Shown in pieces: positions 17,215-25,750 of a stretch of 64,000 nucleotides of DNA. This stretch comes from Selenomonadaceae bacterium. GTDB lineage: Bacteria > Bacillota > Negativicutes > Selenomonadales > Selenomonadaceae. The stretch covers positions 124,001 to 188,000 of the forward strand of contig JAUNIB010000001.1 of NCBI GenBank assembly GCA_030523645.1. The letters are read 5' to 3'. The position numbers and the translations under genes were made by a program. The notes under the pieces were generated by a model. That model did not search any database. It was given only the letters and a program-made list of their open reading frames with translations, and was not told the origin of the DNA. Numbering within the stretch: position 1 is the stretch's first letter; each line of letters opens with the position of its first letter.

Positions 17215-17826
17215 ATGAAACTTTATCCTTTTCCCAATGTTGATAAAAAGCCTATCCTCGAATGGGATGATGTTATTGATGACGAAGATGAACCGCTGAG
17301 CCTTGACTGTGAAGAATTTGCTTATCCGTTCCCGGTTTGTAATTATACGGAAGGAATAGATGGAGCTAATATTGGCTATACACAAGGATATATTTGTGGT
17401 AACATTCCTTTTGAGGCGGAGCTGTTTACCAATGACCTGAATGAGGTTGTACTGAGTGTGGTTCTTCCCTGGATTGAGGAGCTTGACCCACAGCCGGAGA
17501 CGATTGTCAGGAATGGCGATAAGTCCATCGGTTGTAAGAAAGGCTCAGTAATCGGAATGATTACAGAAAAGGAATCATACGATAATTCTGTGCTGACCAT
17601 CGGAATGGTCGATTACGGACAGTGTGAAAATGTCGATGTAATGATAGCCTACAACAATTTGCTGGAAGAGACAGCCATTATTACCTTCAAAGGTCAGCTA
17701 CGAAACGGAACGCTGTTTTATCGTACTGACTGTAGAGGAAATGATTTCGTCCAAATACTGATAACACTTAAAGATGCTGACAGATTGCTGGCGACTACGC
17801 CGCTTGATTTTAAGAATTTTTACTAA
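17215..17826 (+). CDS. Hypothetical protein
   Basis: 203 residues from ATG 17215 (GGAGAA 7 nt upstream; an upstream in-frame start at 17176 has none). Acidic start (MDDVIDDEDEP-like run), no membrane segment or signal peptide, many beta-type stretches (ELFTNDLNEVVLSVVLPWIEE, GTLFYRTDCRGNDFVQILI). Not recognised. Base composition is more AT-rich than flanking housekeeping genes, like the next three genes. Confidence 0.65.
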   Translation: MKLYPFPNVDKKPILEWDDVIDDEDEPLSLDCEEFAYPFPVCNYTEGIDGANIGYTQGYICGNIPFEAELFTNDLNEVVLSVVLPWIEELDPQPETIVRNGDKSIGCKKGSVIGMITEKESYDNSVLTIGMVDYGQCENVDVMIAYNNLLEETAIITFKGQLRNGTLFYRTDCRGNDFVQILITLKDADRLLATTPLDFKNFY

Positions 17827-17908
17827 TTAATTAAAACTGTAACAAGTAATGTCTATTCGATTTGAAACAATCGAGAAGACCAATATTATGTAGAAACCGG
17901 TGGTATAT

Positions 17909-18520
17909 ATGAAGAATAAAATAATTGATTTTGTGGAACGGCTAAGTGAGATTGATTGTATTCCCGATAGCACGGCTCCGTTTGAGAATCCCTATAAGAG
18001 AGAAGCCTGTAAATACAATTTAGAGCAGTATCTCTTGTTTTTGAGCGTGGTACATCCTAAGTTCATGCTCGTTGGGGAGGCCCCCGGATATAGAGGGTGT
18101 CAGCTTACAGGTATACCGTTTACTGATGAAATACAGCTCCTAAATTCGTCAAACAATTTTGCCCTTGGGGATTGGGAGCGTCATCCAGATACCGGTAATC
18201 AAAAAGAAAACTCTGCTACTGTTATTTGGGAGGGGTTAAGGGAAAAGAGGCTTATTCCAATAATGTGGAATGCTTTTCCATTTCATCCGTATAACGAGGG
18301 CAAAGTCAAATCTAATAGAACTCCAAATGCTGCGGAAATAAAATGGGGTAAGGATATAATTAAAGAGATATGCGAATTGTTTGATATTAAGGTTCTGTAC
18401 GCAGTTGGCAAAAAGGCTCAAGGCCAGCTGGGGTTGAGTAATGATTTTGGTATAAGACATCCTTCGTATGGCGGTAAGGAAAAATGCTTGGAAGGATTGT
18501 CAGGAATATCGGTTCAATGA
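17909..18520 (+). CDS. Uracil-DNA glycosylase superfamily protein
   Basis: 203 residues from ATG 17909. Superfamily motif 1 appears as FMLVGEAPGYRGCQLTGIPFTDE (GEAPG with a following G-x-PF pocket), the middle strand as IPIMWNAFPFHP, and motif 2 as IRHPSYGG (HPS). This is the layout of the broad UDG fold family rather than classical Ung. Likely acts on deaminated or modified bases, but the substrate is unknown. AT-rich; 82 bp after the hypothetical gene, 86 bp before the HD gene. Confidence 0.8.
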   Translation: MKNKIIDFVERLSEIDCIPDSTAPFENPYKREACKYNLEQYLLFLSVVHPKFMLVGEAPGYRGCQLTGIPFTDEIQLLNSSNNFALGDWERHPDTGNQKENSATVIWEGLREKRLIPIMWNAFPFHPYNEGKVKSNRTPNAAEIKWGKDIIKEICELFDIKVLYAVGKKAQGQLGLSNDFGIRHPSYGGKEKCLEGLSGISVQ

Positions 18521-18606
18521 ATCTGATTTGCTGATTTTTACATCATTGTCATCACCAAGGGGCTGTAACAGGAAGGCGTTTTGTCGATTTAATTGAGGTG
18601 TATGTG

Positions 18607-19275
18607 ATGAAACTAATAGAGGATTTGAAAAACTTATTGAAGGACGAATTGTCTCAGGCTGGTGAAGAGAACGGCTTGGTCGATGAGGTAGATTACCCTA
18701 AAAGCTGGACAGCTGCCATGCGGCTCAAATTCAAATGGGCGGTGAAGTTTGCTCGTGAAGCCCACAGCGGAGTTGTCCGAAAAGGTACGAATATCCCGTA
18801 TGTGCTGCACCCGGTGGAGGCAGCACTTATTGTGCTGAATATCACAGATGACATAGACACGGTGGTAGCAGCGGTGCTTCATGACATCGTAGAAGACACC
18901 GAGTTTTCCGAGAATGATGTTGAGGTGCTTTTTGGTAAGAATGTAGCTGCACTGGTAGCGGCTGAAAGTGAAGATAAACGGGAGGATTTGCCCGCTGCTG
19001 ACACATGGCTGATAAGAAAAGAAGAAGCCTTGGCACATTTGGCCAAGGCCTCTAAGAATGCCAAGACGATATGTCTGGGCGATAAGCTTTCCAACATGAG
19101 ATTGTCTGTCAAAACTTATAAAGCGAAAGGGGACAAGATGTGGGACAGCTTTAATCAGAAGGACAAAAAGAAACAACAGTGGTACTACGAGGCTTTGGGA
19201 GAGATATTGAAGATGTTTAAGAATACCAAGGAATGGCAGGAGTATAGGGATTGCTGTGGTAAGGTCTTTATATAG
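18607..19275 (+). CDS. HD-domain phosphohydrolase, MESH1/SpoT-hydrolase-like
   Basis: 222 residues from ATG 18607 (TTGAGG upstream). Small alarmone-hydrolase-like: AREAHSGVVRKGTNIPYVLHPVEAA, DIDTVVAAVLHDIVEDTEF (HD plus ED motifs), FGKNVAALVAAESEDKR, and a later LGDKLSNMRLSVK metal/substrate segment. No synthetase or TGS domain. Predicted to hydrolyse (p)ppGpp or a related nucleotide; family inference. Ends in TAG, one of only two TAG stops in the window; a TGA follows nine codons later in frame. Confidence 0.82.
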   Translation: MKLIEDLKNLLKDELSQAGEENGLVDEVDYPKSWTAAMRLKFKWAVKFAREAHSGVVRKGTNIPYVLHPVEAALIVLNITDDIDTVVAAVLHDIVEDTEFSENDVEVLFGKNVAALVAAESEDKREDLPAADTWLIRKEEALAHLAKASKNAKTICLGDKLSNMRLSVKTYKAKGDKMWDSFNQKDKKKQQWYYEALGEILKMFKNTKEWQEYRDCCGKVFI

Positions 19276-19320
19276 TATTTCAATTTGATAAAATATAAAC
19301 AATGAAAAGGAGAAAAAAGT

Positions 19321-20172
19321 ATGTTAAATCTGTTTCTATCCGATTTGTTAGCTAAGGCTGGTATCGACTCTAGTGAGGTACTGTTAATTCGTCACGGCTC
19401 AAATAGTCCTGAAGGAAAAGTGTTTCTTAGAACAGGATTGATTAAAGAATGGACGCAGTGTCAAAGAGAAGACTTTGGTAATGGATTCAAGTATTGGATG
19501 GTATTTCTTTCCTGCGGAGGTACATTGTCTAGATTCTACGGACTATATGAATTTGTCGCTAATAGGCCAAATCTTCCAGAGTCTATGCCAGAAGGGTTTC
19601 CTATGCCACAGTGGTATGATGGCAAGGGAGTAGTTCACGAATTAAAAGAGATAAATCTATTTGATGAATACAAAGGTCGTTTGATAATAGATTGGGGAAA
19701 GGGCGTTGTTAGGTGGTATCAAAACGGTAAAAATGAAAAGGCCATAGCTGCTATTTTGGATGCTGATTCCTCAAAGAAGAAATTCCCTGGATATGAGAAT
19801 GTATTGCTGTCATTCAATGATATGCAAGAGATGATAAATAATCCTATCAGCTATTCAGAGTGGCACACTGCTTTGTCCGCTGTTAATGGTGTATATCTCA
19901 TTGTTAATATCAAAAATGGTGATAGGTATGTAGGCTCGGCCTATGGAATTAATGGAATTTTAGGCCGCTGGTCAACATATGCAAATGACCCATCTGGTGG
20001 AAATAAGCTTATGAAAGAAGTGCTAGAAGAATCGCCTGATGAATATTTGAATTTTCAATACGCCATATTACAAATATTGCCGCAGACATGCACGGCTGAT
20101 GAGGTTATTAAAACGGAATCTTTGTGGAAAGACAAATTACTGACAAGAGAGTTCGGATTAAATGATAATTAG
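19321..20172 (+). CDS. GIY-YIG nuclease-domain protein
   Basis: 283 residues, ATG 19321 with AAGGAG upstream. The C-terminal part contains a GIY-YIG core: NGVYLIVNIKNGDRYVGSAYG (GVY...YVG), then GILGRWSTYANDPSGGNKLMKE, and a late EVIKTESLWKDKL with a possible catalytic Glu. The N-terminal 170 residues are of unknown type (WMVFLSCGGTLSRFYGLYEF) and resemble uncharacterised proteins carrying this nuclease domain in bacteria. Ends in TAG; if read through, 24 more sense codons precede TAA. AT-rich like its neighbours. Confidence 0.82.
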   Translation: MLNLFLSDLLAKAGIDSSEVLLIRHGSNSPEGKVFLRTGLIKEWTQCQREDFGNGFKYWMVFLSCGGTLSRFYGLYEFVANRPNLPESMPEGFPMPQWYDGKGVVHELKEINLFDEYKGRLIIDWGKGVVRWYQNGKNEKAIAAILDADSSKKKFPGYENVLLSFNDMQEMINNPISYSEWHTALSAVNGVYLIVNIKNGDRYVGSAYGINGILGRWSTYANDPSGGNKLMKEVLEESPDEYLNFQYAILQILPQTCTADEVIKTESLWKDKLLTREFGLNDN

Positions 20173-20251
20173 TCGGTGAAAAGTGAGGCTGAGTGGCTGT
20201 GTCGCTTCATAGTCTATCTTTTTACGGTTTGTTCTTGTAATCCTTAACTTG

Positions 20252-20605
20252 TTACTTTGATTCCTTTGCCCTGTCCAGTTCTTCCTGACTTGGAATGTAG
20301 AAGCAGGAAAAGCTCGTACTCATAAGGGTTTTCAGTGTAGAGTACCAGTTGCTGTTCCATTGGCACCATCTGTAGACCGCGTTTTGGTCTGCAAGGGTTC
20401 GGATAAAAAGATAAGGTATCAGGAACAAAATTTTAAAAAGGGCTAAGACAAGGCCCATAAGTAAAAATATAAAGGGCATTAGCAGCATGGCACAGGAATA
20501 GCCGTACCAGTCGCGCTCGGCTGCCGGCGTATCAAATACTACGTAAGCACCTACCGCGGCAATCATGAGCCAGGCAAGAATAAACATCATCATGTTTCTC
20601 GGCAT
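20252..20605 (-). CDS. Small membrane protein of unknown function
   Basis: 117 residues. Two to three hydrophobic segments near the N-terminus (MMFILAWLMIAAVGAYVVF; MLLMPFIFLLMGLVLALFKILFLIPYLFI) then a soluble tail ending in charged residues. Lies 22 bp downstream of the DUF4127 gene on the same strand, so probably co-transcribed. Not recognised. Confidence 0.65.
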   Translation of the reverse strand: MPRNMMMFILAWLMIAAVGAYVVFDTPAAERDWYGYSCAMLLMPFIFLLMGLVLALFKILFLIPYLFIRTLADQNAVYRWCQWNSNWYSTLKTLMSTSFSCFYIPSQEELDRAKESK

Positions 20606-20627
20606 AATATAATCTCCTTTATAAGAA

Positions 20628-22331
20628 TTAATTTACTTTCGTGTTTACCTCAAAGGTTCTCGGCCAGGGGAAGTATTGCTGGATTTTCTTCCGCTGTGGG
20701 GATATTGCATCTCCGTCAATGAAATAAGGTTTTCTCCAGGCCGCTGTCTCCATGAGACGGCGGCTTCTTTCTTTCAGTGCGTAGTCGTTAAGGATGGTGA
20801 GCCAGCGATAGTCCCGGTCTAAATCAAGGTCGCCGGTATTGAAGAAGCCCCGGCGATAGAATTCACCGTTTATCCTGTCGATGGAGTCCTTTAGATAGAT
20901 ACTGTCCTCGGCAAAGTGAGCATTCAGTATTTCTTTGGCGAGGCCGGCAAGCTGCTGCCTTTGGGACTGCTGATGGCAGCGCTGTTGTCCGATGTGGGTC
21001 AGCACCGCTTCGCAGAGAGCGGTACCGATGGAGTTTGAGGCGGTGTTCCAGCCGCTGTAGGAGGTGAGCCGATGCAGTGGGAAGCCTTTGCGGCTCAGCA
21101 GGGGGAGCAGGGTTTCCTCCGTGGTGAAGCTGCGGCTCAGGTCGACCAGTGCCACATTTGTATCGGCTTCGGAAATCAGGCCAAAGAGCAGTGGGACGGC
21201 TTTTCGCCGTGCCGACATAGCCTCCGGGGTTTTGTCACCGGCGTGGATGAAAAGGGTTATGTCGGCGGCCTTTTCATCGGAGGCGGCATTGTGATGCTTC
21301 GTCAGACCAAGCAGGGAGATTTCCTCGGCAGAGGTATCGGCAAGGCTGGCGGCCATGTAGGGGAAGAATTCACTTCCATCTCTATAGACTGAGTAGGTGA
21401 CTTCTACGGAGGGGCTTATACCGGTGTGCCGGACAGCCAGCCGGGTGATGATGGAGAGGGCCAGTTCATCGGCCCCGCGTACAAGGTGGAGCCGGTCAGA
21501 GTCTCCGAAGTTTTCCATCAGATGACGGCGTTCCCGATTGCCGGGGCCGTACTTTTCTCCATCGTCCTGACCGATGAACAGCTCGGCAATGGTACCTTCT
21601 CTTGTCAGGTCGGCAAGGGCTTTGGCTGTCTTTTCGTGCGTCGGATGGATGGCCTGATAGCGTTTTAGGTTTTGGGGCTTTATGTAGTTATCGGGGTCGG
21701 TGAAGTCCTGCAGTTTTCTCAGCTGGGCGATTTCATCCGTTGTGGCTTCACCAAGTTCGGCCTTTTCTTCCAGTCTGGCGTACTTTGTTATGGCAAGCCG
21801 CTCTTCGTAGAGGGTAATCTCCGGCGGCGGCAGCAGACGGGGAAGAATGCTGAAAACATGGATTGGAATAGTGGGATTGTCCCGGTGAAGCCGTCGAAGA
21901 AAGTCCATTGCACTCTGCCGTTCTTCCGTGGTTATCAGCTTGTCACGGGAGGCCAGCAGGCCGCCGGCCATTAACTGGTCAGCAGAAATGATGATGGCAT
22001 CGGGCTTCTTCTCTGCCGCAATGGTCAGCAGAGCTTTTCTCATTTCCATGTATTGACCGGGCTGAGTGTAGTAGTCCATCAACTCTTTCGGTGGGAGAAT
22101 GACCCCTATGCCTGCCAGCCGGGAGTCCCTGACAACATAGTCTGAGCAGGGGGGACGGCTGTCCAGAGGGAGCAGGAGAACGCGGAGAAGGCTGTCCTCT
22201 TTTTCTGCCGCCGCGGCGGGAGCGGGGGACTGGGGAGAGGGGAACCGGTTGGTGATGATGGGGTAGCAGACAGCTGCAATGATGACAAACAAAAAGATGA
22301 TGATACGACCGGCAGGGAATCTCCTTGTCAT
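20628..22331 (-). CDS. DUF4127 family protein
   Basis: 567 residues. N-terminal membrane anchor or signal (IIIFLFVIIAAVCYPII), then the DUF4127 body: LLPLDSRPPCSDYVV near the N-terminus, PDAIIISADQLMAGGLLASR, IHVFSILPRL, FIGQDDGEKYGPGNRERR, ELALSIITRL, and SYSGWNTASNSIGTAL near the C-terminus. Predicted exported or membrane-attached enzyme with an alpha/beta fold; the biochemical function of the family is unknown to me. Heads a two-gene operon with the small membrane protein. Confidence 0.85.
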   Translation of the reverse strand: MTRRFPAGRIIIFLFVIIAAVCYPIITNRFPSPQSPAPAAAAEKEDSLLRVLLLPLDSRPPCSDYVVRDSRLAGIGVILPPKELMDYYTQPGQYMEMRKALLTIAAEKKPDAIIISADQLMAGGLLASRDKLITTEERQSAMDFLRRLHRDNPTIPIHVFSILPRLLPPPEITLYEERLAITKYARLEEKAELGEATTDEIAQLRKLQDFTDPDNYIKPQNLKRYQAIHPTHEKTAKALADLTREGTIAELFIGQDDGEKYGPGNRERRHLMENFGDSDRLHLVRGADELALSIITRLAVRHTGISPSVEVTYSVYRDGSEFFPYMAASLADTSAEEISLLGLTKHHNAASDEKAADITLFIHAGDKTPEAMSARRKAVPLLFGLISEADTNVALVDLSRSFTTEETLLPLLSRKGFPLHRLTSYSGWNTASNSIGTALCEAVLTHIGQQRCHQQSQRQQLAGLAKEILNAHFAEDSIYLKDSIDRINGEFYRRGFFNTGDLDLDRDYRWLTILNDYALKERSRRLMETAAWRKPYFIDGDAISPQRKKIQQYFPWPRTFEVNTKVN

Positions 22332-22392
22332 ATCATCATCTCCGTTGGTTTATTAAATACTGAACTATGAATAATATTTGACGAAAAGGAAA

Positions 22393-22487
22393 ACCTCATC
22401 CGGTGCCTTCGGCACCACCTTCCCCAGAGGGGAAGGTCTGACCCTCCCCTTTGGGGAGGGGGGACCGGCGAAGCCGGTGGGTGAGGT
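22393..22487. repeat. Palindromic intergenic repeat, variant
   Basis: 95 bp palindromic block: CCTCATCCGGTGCCTTCGGC... mirrored by ...GCGAAGCCGGTGGGTGAGG, with two inner hairpins TTCCCCAGAGGGGAA and CCTCCCCTTTGGGGAGG. Related in style but shorter and without the AT-rich centre of the 120-bp repeat. Confidence 0.7.
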
Positions 22488-22541
22488 TGAAGTGCCGGAG
22501 TTTATACGCGGCTTTCTCACAAGCATTATTCACATTAAAGT

Positions 22542-22573
22542 AAAGGCTGGGAAAATAATTTTCCCAGCCTTTT
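22542..22573 (-). terminator. Terminator of gltX
   Basis: Stem AAAGGCTGGGAAAA with TTTTCCCAGCCTTT, immediately downstream of gltX on the minus strand. Confidence 0.7.
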
Positions 22574-22582
22574 GTCATTTTT

Positions 22583-24076
22583 TTACGCCAGCTTCGCAAT
22601 ACCTGCATTAAGGCGGGTGATGGATTCATCCTTGCCCAGCAGATAGAGCAGCTCGGTTACGCCGCCGGGGGTGACGCGGCAGCCGGAGAGGGCAATGCGC
22701 AGCGGCCACATGATAGTACCCATCTTCTTGCCGGAGGCTTCGATGTAGGCATGAAGAGCGTCATTGATTGCATCCGGATTCCAGTTTGCTGCATCGATAG
22801 CAGAAAGTGCGGCAACAGCTGCCGGGATGATTTCACCGGCCAGCTCCAGAGTGACCTTGTTCTTCTTGTTGAGGAAGTCCTCAGAGGTGTACTCGTGGGG
22901 AGCCGGGAGGAAGTCAATCTTCTCGGGCACCTCGCCGAGACGGGCAACGCGGGTCTTCAGCAGAGCGGCGAGATATACCCACTTGTCGCCGAGACTGTCA
23001 GCGATTTCCTGTGCATAGGGGCGGGCGAGAGCGGCGAAATCTTCATCGCTCATAGCCTTCAGATATTCGCTGTTGAACCAGTCAAGCTTGGCGTAGTCAA
23101 ATACAGCCGGAGACTTGGAAAGTCCTTCCAGCGTGAAGGCAGCCTGCATCTCCTCCATGGAGAAGACTTCCTGAGTGGACTTGGGGCTCCAGCCGAGGAG
23201 AGCCACATAGTTGGTGATGGCCTCCGGGAGATAGCCCAAATCTACCAGCTCGGAGAAGCCGGTGGAGCCGTGGCGCTTGGAGAGCTTGGACACGGAGCCG
23301 TCTTCATTCTTGCCCATTACCGGCGGCAGATGAATGAAGGCAGGGGGAGTCCAGCCGAGGAAATCGTAGAGAAGTACATGCTTCGGGGTGGAGGTGATAA
23401 ACTCAACACCGCGAATGATGTGGCTTACATCCATGAGATGGTCATCAATTACATTGGCAAAATTGTAGGTGGGAAGCCCGTCGCGCTTGATGAGAACCTG
23501 ATCCTCCAGCTCACTGGCATCAATGGAAATATTGCCGTGAACGATATCGTAGAAGGTTACGGGGCCGGAGGGAGGCATAAGCTGACGGATGACAAAGGGA
23601 ATGCCCTCGGCAGCCTTGACATCGGATTCTTCCTTGGAGAGAGCGCGGCAGATTTCGCAGTGGCCGGGCTTCTTCTTGTATTTATCAGCTTCGTCAGCCG
23701 GCTCAGGCTCAGCCTCGGCAGCAGCGGAGCTGTCGCAGAAGCAGCGATAAGCATGACCGGAGGCGATAAGCTCATCGGCGTATTTCTGATAGATTTCCTT
23801 GCGCTCGCTCTGGACATAGGGACCGTATTCACCGCCGATGTCCGGACCTTCGTCGGCAACGATGTGGGCAGCGGCGAGGGTGCGCTTGATGAAGTCGACA
23901 GCATCGGCAACGAAACGCTTCTGGTCGGTATCCTCAATGCGGAGGATGAAGTCGCCCTGCTCCTTCTTGGCATAGAGGTATGCGTAGAGAGCGGTGCGAA
24001 GATTGCCTATGTGCATATAGCCTGTAGGGCTGGGGGCAAAGCGGGTACGAACCCGCTGTTTAAGATTGTCGGACAT
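22583..24076 (-). CDS. gltX: Glutamyl-tRNA synthetase
   Basis: 497 residues, class I synthetase for tRNA-Glu (in many Firmicutes also tRNA-Gln, followed by GatCAB amidation). HIGH motif in FAPSPTGYMHIGNLRTALYAYLYAK, KMSKS loop as SKLSKRHGSTG, and a zinc-like Cys cluster (CFCDSS...GHCEICR) in the connective domain. An Ala/Glu-rich insert (AAAEAEPEPADEADKYKKKPG) lies between the cysteines. C-terminal anticodon-binding domain complete. Single transcription unit with its own terminator. Confidence 0.96.
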   Translation of the reverse strand: MSDNLKQRVRTRFAPSPTGYMHIGNLRTALYAYLYAKKEQGDFILRIEDTDQKRFVADAVDFIKRTLAAAHIVADEGPDIGGEYGPYVQSERKEIYQKYADELIASGHAYRCFCDSSAAAEAEPEPADEADKYKKKPGHCEICRALSKEESDVKAAEGIPFVIRQLMPPSGPVTFYDIVHGNISIDASELEDQVLIKRDGLPTYNFANVIDDHLMDVSHIIRGVEFITSTPKHVLLYDFLGWTPPAFIHLPPVMGKNEDGSVSKLSKRHGSTGFSELVDLGYLPEAITNYVALLGWSPKSTQEVFSMEEMQAAFTLEGLSKSPAVFDYAKLDWFNSEYLKAMSDEDFAALARPYAQEIADSLGDKWVYLAALLKTRVARLGEVPEKIDFLPAPHEYTSEDFLNKKNKVTLELAGEIIPAAVAALSAIDAANWNPDAINDALHAYIEASGKKMGTIMWPLRIALSGCRVTPGGVTELLYLLGKDESITRLNAGIAKLA

Positions 24077-24113
24077 ATTGTTCCTCTTTCTGATGTTTAA
24101 GAAAGTTTTTTGA

Positions 24114-24230
24114 AAGCCTCTCCTTTAGGTGAGGTGGCCGAGCAAAGCGAGGACGGAGGGGTTAATAACGGTTTTTTGCGATTACCCCTCAGTCTGCTTC
24201 GCAGACAGCTCCCCTGAAGGGGAGCCTATT
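24114..24230. repeat. Palindromic intergenic repeat, copy 3 (inverted)
   Basis: 117 bp with arms AGCCTCTCCTTTAGGTGAGGT and AGCTCCCCTGAAGGGGAGCC, stems GGCCGAGCAAAGCGAGGAC and GTCTGCTTCGCAGAC, and a TTAATAACGG...TTACCCCTC centre. Reverse-complement arrangement of copy 3622-3745. Confidence 0.8.
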
Positions 24231-24244
24231 AAACCGATTATAGG

Positions 24245-25477
24245 TTACAGCTTAAGATTCTTGAAACGCTCAACGGCCCGGAGGGTGTTCTCGCGGTCGC
24301 CGAAGGCGGTCAGGCGGAAGTAGCCTTCACCGCAGGAGCCGAAGCCGGCACCCGGAGTGCCAACGATATTGGCTTCAGAGAGAAGCTTGTTGAAGAAATC
24401 CCAGCTGGGCATATTGTTGGGAGTCTGGAGCCAGATATACGGAGCATTTACACCGCCGAAGCAGGTGAGACCGGCAGCGGTGAGACCCTCGCGGATGATG
24501 CGGGCGTTCTCCATGTAGTAGCCGACCAGCTCCTTTATCTGAGCCTGGCCTTCCTTGGTATAGATGGCAGCGGCACCGCGCTGGATGATGTAGGGGGTGC
24601 CGTTGAATTTGGTGGTATGGCGGCGGTTCCAGAGGGAGCGGAGGTCGCGGGCCTCGCCGTTCCTGGTGTAGGCCATCAAGTCCTTGGGAACTACGGTGTA
24701 GCCGCAGCGGGTACCGGTGAAGCCGGCAGTCTTACTGAAGGAGCGGAACTCGATTGCTACCTCACGGGCGCCTTCGATTTCGTAGATGGAGTGGGGAACA
24801 TTTTCCTCGGTGATGTAGGCGGCATAGGCGCTGTCGTAGAGAATGACAGCCTTTTCCTTGCGGGCGTATGCTACCCATGCCTCCAGCTGCTCTTTGGAAA
24901 GAGTGGTGCCGGTCGGATTGTTGGGGGAGCAGAGATAAATCATGTCAACATGACCTTCGGGCATGGAGGGAGCGAAGCCGCTCTCAGCAGTGCAGGGGAG
25001 GTAGCTGACACCGGCGAAATGACCGTCGGCACCCAGCTCGCCGGTACGGCCGGCCATAACATTGGTATCGAGATATACCGGGTAAACCGGATCGGGGATA
25101 GCTACAACATTGTCAAGACCGAAGATTTCCTGAATGTTTGCGCAGTCGCTCTTGGAGCCGTCGCTGACGAAGATTTCATCGCTGTCGACCTTGAGACCGC
25201 GGCTGGTGTAGTTGGCCTCACGGATTGCCTCAATGAGGAAATCATAGCCCTGCTCCGGACCGTAGCCGCGGAAGGTTTCCTTTACGGCCATTTCATCGAC
25301 AGCGTTGTGCATAGCCTCGATGGATACCTGCGGCAGAGGAAGGGTGACATCGCCGATGCCGAGACGGATGATGTCGGCGGAGGGATTTGCCTCCTTGAAT
25401 GCGTTTACGCGGCGGGCAATCTCAGCAAAGAGATAACTGCCGGGGAGCTTCAGATAGTTTTCGTTGATAAGTGCCAT
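24245..25477 (-). CDS. dapL: LL-diaminopimelate aminotransferase
   Basis: 410 residues, PLP fold-type I enzyme converting tetrahydrodipicolinate to LL-diaminopimelate for lysine and peptidoglycan. Seen: N-terminal [16 protein letters not shown] and [43 protein letters not shown], and the PLP lysine in [19 protein letters not shown]. Length and motifs match DapL rather than generic class I aminotransferases. Divergent from the Dcu carrier. Confidence 0.95.
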   Translation of the reverse strand: MALINENYLKLPGSYLFAEIARRVNAFKEANPSADIIRLGIGDVTLPLPQVSIEAMHNAVDEMAVKETFRGYGPEQGYDFLIEAIREANYTSRGLKVDSDEIFVSDGSKSDCANIQEIFGLDNVVAIPDPVYPVYLDTNVMAGRTGELGADGHFAGVSYLPCTAESGFAPSMPEGHVDMIYLCSPNNPTGTTLSKEQLEAWVAYARKEKAVILYDSAYAAYITEENVPHSIYEIEGAREVAIEFRSFSKTAGFTGTRCGYTVVPKDLMAYTRNGEARDLRSLWNRRHTTKFNGTPYIIQRGAAAIYTKEGQAQIKELVGYYMENARIIREGLTAAGLTCFGGVNAPYIWLQTPNNMPSWDFFNKLLSEANIVGTPGAGFGSCGEGYFRLTAFGDRENTLRAVERFKNLKL

Positions 25478-25566
25478 TTTTATTTCTCCTTTATATTTTC
25501 ATTCCTTATTATCTAAAAGGGACACTAAAAAATAATATCACAAATATCCTGTCTGCCGCAAGACTT

Positions 25567-25586
25567 CAGGCCAAAGATTTGGCCTG
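25567..25586. promoter_or_regulatory. Perfect palindrome in dapL/dcu divergent region
   Basis: CAGGCCAAA-GA-TTTGGCCTG, a perfect 9-bp inverted repeat with a 2-bp centre. The loop is too short for a good RNA hairpin, so a DNA operator is more likely. It lies 59 bp upstream of the -35 box of the Dcu promoter. Confidence 0.45.
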
Positions 25587-25644
25587 TAAAGGTTAATGTA
25601 GAAATGTATACACACATACTTTACGGCTTTACAGTTTTTTCTAC

Positions 25645-25673
25645 TTGCATAATCATAAATACTGTAATATAAT
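25645..25673 (+). promoter_or_regulatory. Promoter of the Dcu-type carrier gene
   Basis: TTGCAT (25645-25650), 17 bp, TATAAT (25668-25673), 78 bp before the start codon. Confidence 0.75.
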
Positions 25674-25750
25674 ACCAACATTCAGAATTTTGGGTAGACT
25701 GCTCAAAATTAGGCAATTATTTTTCTGCGTTTCAGTAAGGAGGAAACATT

